Part shown: piece after piece, positions 60,536-64,000 of the stretch
Layout: each line of letters begins with the position of its first letter
Numbering within the stretch: the stretch's first letter is position 1
DNA from: an uncultured Eubacteriales bacterium
GTDB taxonomy: Bacteria > Bacillota > Clostridia > Oscillospirales > UBA644
Direction: 5' to 3'
DNA length: 64,000 nt
Assembly: GCA_905207625.1 (NCBI GenBank)
Contig: CAJLLT010000005.1
Span: forward strand, 1-64,000
Translations under genes and position numbers: made by a program
Notes under the pieces: generated by a model
What the model was told of the DNA's origin: nothing
What the model saw: only the letters and a program-made list of their open reading frames with translations
Database searches by the model: none

Positions 60536-61510
60536 TCAGGTTTCAGGACTGTTTTTGCTTTCACGTTCGCAGACCGCATCAAAGATAACAGAAGTCAGCA
60601 GACCGGATAAAAGCACTATCACTATATCGGCGGGAGACAAAACTATCAGTGGCAGTCCGCTGAAAAAGAATCCCGAGCCGAAACGGTAGAGATTACCGCT
60701 GAGCAGAATCAGTTCCCCTGCGTACATCAGTCCTGTTACCGCACTTGCGACTATTCCGGGAAGGACAACGGATAAAAACTTATTCTTTTCCAGTGTGAAA
60801 GAGCCAGCATAAATACCGACTGTCATACCGAGAACAATAAAGAAAACCGCCATAAGAACCGCCGATACTGCGCTGACGGTAACGTCACCGGTACGGTAAA
60901 ATGCGGTAAAGCAGGCCCAGACACACATCGAGACAAATACAACACTTGAAACAGACTGCAACACAAGCGGCTTCAGACGTTTTTTATTTCCGCTCAGTAT
61001 CAGGTCTCCGAAGCCGTAAAAGCAGTTGAGCAGAGAAAGTATGATGACTATGGATATAAGATAAAAATGAAGCTTGAACGCCGGGCTGTATTCTCCTATA
61101 AGAACATCCACGGGCTTCCACGTCCGGGTCTCGAATATCTCGGGAGAAACATAACACATATACATCTGCCAGCTTTCAAGGCTGGACTGTACATAAGAAG
61201 TCACTATAACCTTGCTTTCAAGCAACAGTTCGGAGGTAAAAAACATTGCCGAAGAAATAACGGATGCCACGGGCAAAGCAAGTTTTCCCGCATACCGGAC
61301 AAGCAGAGGCAAAAGAACGACTCCGGCAAGCAGAGCCAGGCAGATCGGTGTATACGGAATTATGTATTTCGGATAATCCTCCGCAAGTACTGTCCCGTTG
61401 CGGATCATATCGGAAACTACTCTTATTCCCATATACAGGGGATAAAAAGACGCGACAAGAACACCCATCAAGGACAGGATCCAGTATCTTCGGAAGCACT
61501 TGTTTCTCAT
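60536..61510 (-). CDS. Unknown polytopic membrane protein
   Basis: A 324-residue protein with about eight membrane helices. The first is YWILSLMGVLVASFYPLYMG, and a longer hydrophilic stretch around SYVQSSLESWQMYMCYVSPE is probably outside. The last helix is IVIVLLSGLLTSVIFDAVCE. No motif or family is recognised. ATG at 61510 is chosen because AAAGGAG precedes it. It is 87 bases upstream of the HD-domain gene on the same strand and may share its transcript. A 268-base gap upstream holds only the terminator of the aldolase operon. Confidence 0.7.
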   Translation of the reverse strand: MRNKCFRRYWILSLMGVLVASFYPLYMGIRVVSDMIRNGTVLAEDYPKYIIPYTPICLALLAGVVLLPLLVRYAGKLALPVASVISSAMFFTSELLLESKVIVTSYVQSSLESWQMYMCYVSPEIFETRTWKPVDVLIGEYSPAFKLHFYLISIVIILSLLNCFYGFGDLILSGNKKRLKPLVLQSVSSVVFVSMCVWACFTAFYRTGDVTVSAVSAVLMAVFFIVLGMTVGIYAGSFTLEKNKFLSVVLPGIVASAVTGLMYAGELILLSGNLYRFGSGFFFSGLPLIVLSPADIVIVLLSGLLTSVIFDAVCERESKNSPET

Positions 61511-61676
61511 TTCTGCTCCTTTCCGCCGTTGCACAACAGCAAAAAAACCGGTTGGGAAAACATTTCCGATTAAATGATAACATAATCCCCGTTTTTTTTC
61601 AACAGTTGTTTCCGGTTTATGTTATCTTGTAAAAGAAATTTCACAATATCTTAACGGTTAAACAGAAAAAGCAAAG

Positions 61677-61709
61677 AAGCCATCGCGCAGAAACATACAG
61701 CGATGGCTT
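61677..61709 (-). terminator. Terminator after the aldolase gene
   Basis: AAGCCATCGC and GCGATGGCTT form a 10-bp stem with T-rich flanks on both sides. Confidence 0.8.
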
Positions 61710-61778
61710 TTTCATGCAATTATGATCCGTATTTTTCAGACGCAGCACGAATTCGGGTTTTCAGAACTCCCGGATCTT

Positions 61779-62612
61779 TTATTCCTTACCGCTGAAAACC
61801 TTCATGGCATGAAGCGCGTTTTCCTTCATGGCTTTTGTGGCGGTGACGGCAATATCGTGGAAATAAGTCTTGTCCGAGCTTTCCGCAACCGCATTTCCTC
61901 CGGCTTTTGCCATATAGGTGTAGTAATTTATCTTCCTTATCCCCCGGGCAATGACGTTCCGGTAATCCTCATCGGAAATGCCGCTGCCGCCATGCATGAC
62001 AAGGGGAATGTCAACAAGACTGTCCACTTTTTCGAGGCGGGGAAGGTCGAGTTTCGGTTGTTTGAGATATATTCCGTGTACCGTACCGAAAGCACAGGCA
62101 AGGGCGTCTATACCGGACTGCTCAACAAAGCTCTTTGCCGCCTCAGGGTTGGTATACAGATTATCAGGATCATCCGGGGCCTTATCCCTGATGCCCATGC
62201 TTCCCATTTCAGCCTCAACGCTCGCCCCGTATCCTTCAGCCATTTCCACAGCCGCACAGGTATTGGCAAGATTTATGTCATAGGGCAGATTCGAGCCATC
62301 GTACATGATAGAGGTAAAACCGAGATCGAGGGCTTTTTTCAGATAATAAAGATCCGTACCGTGATCAAGGTGCACAGACACCGGGACCTTTGCCCTTTCA
62401 GCCATCATCAGCATTACCCTTCCGATCACGTCAAGTTTGCACAGTCCCATTTCTTCATGTACCTGGGCATGCATTATCACTACGGGAACATCAAGTTCCT
62501 CAGCGGCGGCAATGACCGCTTCCACACATTCCAGTCCGGTGGTATTGAAAGAACCGACGGCACATTTTTTTGCCTCGGCTATTTTAAGTATCTGTTTCAG
62601 AGTTACAAGCAT
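61779..62612 (-). CDS. Class II fructose-bisphosphate aldolase family protein
   Basis: A 277-residue zinc aldolase. The zinc and catalytic residues sit in SVHLDHGTD (near residue 80), ASVEAEMGSMG, TVHGIYLKQPKLD and PLVMHGGSGISDED. It cleaves a ketose bisphosphate or monophosphate into dihydroxyacetone phosphate and an aldehyde. The short length and operon with a sugar epimerase and an FGGY kinase suggest a pentose- or deoxysugar-specific aldolase rather than the glycolytic one. Last gene of the operon. Confidence 0.9.
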   Translation of the reverse strand: MLVTLKQILKIAEAKKCAVGSFNTTGLECVEAVIAAAEELDVPVVIMHAQVHEEMGLCKLDVIGRVMLMMAERAKVPVSVHLDHGTDLYYLKKALDLGFTSIMYDGSNLPYDINLANTCAAVEMAEGYGASVEAEMGSMGIRDKAPDDPDNLYTNPEAAKSFVEQSGIDALACAFGTVHGIYLKQPKLDLPRLEKVDSLVDIPLVMHGGSGISDEDYRNVIARGIRKINYYTYMAKAGGNAVAESSDKTYFHDIAVTATKAMKENALHAMKVFSGKE

Positions 62613-62650
62613 TTTCAGTCTTCCTTTCCTTTTTCCGCTTCTGCGGAGGT

Positions 62651-63625
62651 TCAGTTCACATTTTCCAAGGTAACGGTAACGGTCTGTTCCGCAACCTGTC
62701 CGGGGGCAAGAAATTTAAGTTTTCCGGACTTTCTCAGGACGTCTCTGCCGTCAGGGGTACAGTTTCCGGGTTCAAGCCCGAGAACATATTCCCCACGCTG
62801 CATCAGTTTCCACTGGGTAAAAAAGGGCAGTGCATCCAGATCAAAATCGAGACTGACACGAACGCCGCTTTCAGGGTCGGTCAGACTTACTTTCCCCTCG
62901 GAAAGGGTGTGGTAGTAGCACTGTTCTTCAAAATCGGACTGCGGTTCCGTAATCTCAAAGGCAGTGTTAAGTCCCTCTGCCGCACGCCGGTTACGGGGAG
63001 CTGTCTGCCGGCTCGGAATACTGAGCTCCGCACAGGGAGAAAGCATCGGGTAGCCGAAATTGAAGTGATAAAGGATCATGTACGGGGTTTGTTTCGCCCC
63101 GATATTTTCCACCCGGTCGTGAAGAATTATTCTGCCCGAACCGTCGAGAGGACAGACATATTCCCGGGTCAGGACCAGTTTATCGGCAAAAAGAGCCGCG
63201 TCCCGCACGGTAAGGCTTATCCTGATCATGTTTCCGTCATCGGAAAACGAAAGGTTTTCCGCCGGGGTATTTGCGATTGTCCCGTGCAAAGGCAGGGGCT
63301 GTCCCTCATCGGTACAGGGAGAACCGACGGCGGTAAGACCACAGGTGGTCATGAATCCGGCAGTGAAGGATTTAAGAAACCCCGCACCAACAGGGTCATA
63401 ATACTGGGGAGAAACATATCCGCAAGGAGCGAAAAAGCCTATGTTCATACCTCTCCAGCTCAACCTGGATATGTCACCGCAACGGTCGGCGCTTACGGTA
63501 AAACTCAACCCCCGACCGTCATCAGCCTGCACAAGGCGCATCCCGTCACCTTTTCCGCCCACAAGACGGTGCAGTTCCACCCGATGAAGCTGGGAAGGAT
63601 GACCGATATAGTCAGACAGATTCAT
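62651..63625 (-). CDS. DUF4432/aldose 1-epimerase family protein
   Basis: A 324-residue beta-sandwich protein of the galactose-mutarotase superfamily. Blocks typical of DUF4432 are LSFTVSADRCGDISRLSWRG, LPLHGTIANTPAE with the catalytic-type histidine, and YMILYHFNFGYPML with another. QWKLMQRGEYVLGLEPGNCT fits the family C-terminus. It probably interconverts sugar anomers or epimers for the kinase or aldolase. It lies one base from the kinase stop and 38 before the aldolase start. Confidence 0.85.
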   Translation of the reverse strand: MNLSDYIGHPSQLHRVELHRLVGGKGDGMRLVQADDGRGLSFTVSADRCGDISRLSWRGMNIGFFAPCGYVSPQYYDPVGAGFLKSFTAGFMTTCGLTAVGSPCTDEGQPLPLHGTIANTPAENLSFSDDGNMIRISLTVRDAALFADKLVLTREYVCPLDGSGRIILHDRVENIGAKQTPYMILYHFNFGYPMLSPCAELSIPSRQTAPRNRRAAEGLNTAFEITEPQSDFEEQCYYHTLSEGKVSLTDPESGVRVSLDFDLDALPFFTQWKLMQRGEYVLGLEPGNCTPDGRDVLRKSGKLKFLAPGQVAEQTVTVTLENVN

Positions 63626-63626
63626 A

Positions 63627-64000
63627 TTATGCCTCCTTTTTTCTCAGTTCAAGAGTCAACGGGTACATACGCTTGTATTTTTCATACATTTCGTCATAGA
63701 AAGCTTTTCTTGCCGGATCGGGAACAAAGGTCTCCCCTTCCCGGGAAAATATATCCGCGGCTTCGGTCAGTGTTTTTACCAAACCCATGGATCTTGCGCA
63801 GATCATTATCACGCCGGCTGCCCCCACCTCGGGAACGTCAATTGCGGTAAGAGGAAGTCCCGTTATATCCGCTTTTATCCGGTTCCAGACACGGCTCCTG
63901 CCTCCGCCGCCGGTTACAAGTATTCGTGACGGATGAACTCCGCCTTCGGACATCATATCCATATTTATCCGGAACTCATAAGCCACACCCTCCATCAGCG
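63627..64000 (-). CDS. FGGY-family carbohydrate kinase, C-terminal part, cut by window edge
   Basis: Only the last ~124 codons are visible, read from position 64000 downwards without a start; an ATG at 63995 is internal. LMEGVAYEFR and ILVTGGGGRSRVWNRIKADI are the ATP-binding GGG region of FGGY kinases such as xylulokinase, and the end EKYKRMYPLTLELRKKE is typical. It phosphorylates a sugar, probably a ketose, before the aldolase step. Which sugar cannot be told from this part. Confidence 0.88.
   Translation of the reverse strand, partial: LMEGVAYEFRINMDMMSEGGVHPSRILVTGGGGRSRVWNRIKADITGLPLTAIDVPEVGAAGVIMICARSMGLVKTLTEAADIFSREGETFVPDPARKAFYDEMYEKYKRMYPLTLELRKKEA

Overview
The window looks like chromosomal DNA of an anaerobic clostridial Bacillota, probably a gut or rumen member of the Oscillospirales or a neighbouring order; this is inferred from gene content, not from a database match. 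Supporting signs are a stand-alone [FeFe] hydrogenase, a YlbJ-type sporulation membrane protein, HelD, the ylxM-ffh-rpsP-khpA-rimM-trmD operon, an ecfA1-ecfA2-ecfT-truA operon, a cobalamin riboswitch, strong AGGAGG-type ribosome sites, and many promoters of TTGACW-17-TATAAT form. Coding density is high, genes lie on both strands, and most operons end in clear hairpin terminators. No rRNA or tRNA gene, CRISPR array, intact phage or insertion sequence was seen.

Layout. 1-2.5 kb is the accessory edge: a frame-disrupted XRE-type membrane regulator, a small membrane protein behind a long leader, a decayed serine recombinase and a GNAT acetyltransferase. 2.6-2.95 kb is ssrA (tmRNA). 3.2-7 kb holds the hydrogenase, a cobalamin-riboswitch operon (DUF4430 lipoprotein plus ECF S component) and an AEC transporter, followed by three 127-bp tandem repeats built from hairpins (7.0-7.36 kb). 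7.5-14.6 kb holds a GH39 glycosidase, an unknown three-gene operon, a YfcE-like phosphodiesterase, a trigger-factor-like FKBP lipoprotein and three consecutive ThuA-like genes. 14.6-18.8 kb is pstSCAB-phoU behind a candidate Pho box. 18.9-22 kb holds an OGG1-type glycosylase, a DUF6062 protein, acyl carrier protein, RuvX and S20. 22-29.9 kb holds L-fucose isomerase, three tandem GH27 genes with a small zinc protein, and HelD. 30-37.7 kb holds YlbJ, MetG, a Gfo/Idh/MocA oxidoreductase, an unknown membrane protein, a PAS/kinase-like protein, GAPDH and an XRE regulator. 46.8-37.8 kb is one long minus-strand operon: methyltransferase, EcfA1, EcfA2, EcfT, TruA, DUF5711, CvpA, PgsA, ClpE-like. 47-53.5 kb is translation and RNA metabolism: pnp, rpsO and the ffh/trmD operon. 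53.5-64 kb holds two large beta-helix proteins around a sugar O-acetyltransferase, a cupin pseudogene, an HD-domain protein, an unknown membrane protein, and a sugar operon (class II aldolase, DUF4432 epimerase, FGGY kinase cut by the window edge).

How the parts may work together. The carbohydrate genes suggest a cell that breaks down plant or mucin oligosaccharides rich in galactose, xylose and fucose. The glycosidases and beta-helix proteins have no visible signal peptide, so they probably act inside the cell on imported oligosaccharides; no sugar importer lies in the window. The ECF S component with its DUF4430 lipoprotein, under a cobalamin riboswitch, could use the shared EcfA1-A2-T module encoded about 38 kb away to import corrinoids. 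The most interesting candidates are this corrinoid-uptake pair, the hairpin-rich 127-bp repeats, the uncharacterised operon at 9.0-10.1 kb, the ThuA triplet, the eroded GH27 paralogue, and a PAS/histidine-kinase-like protein that appears to have lost its catalytic residues.
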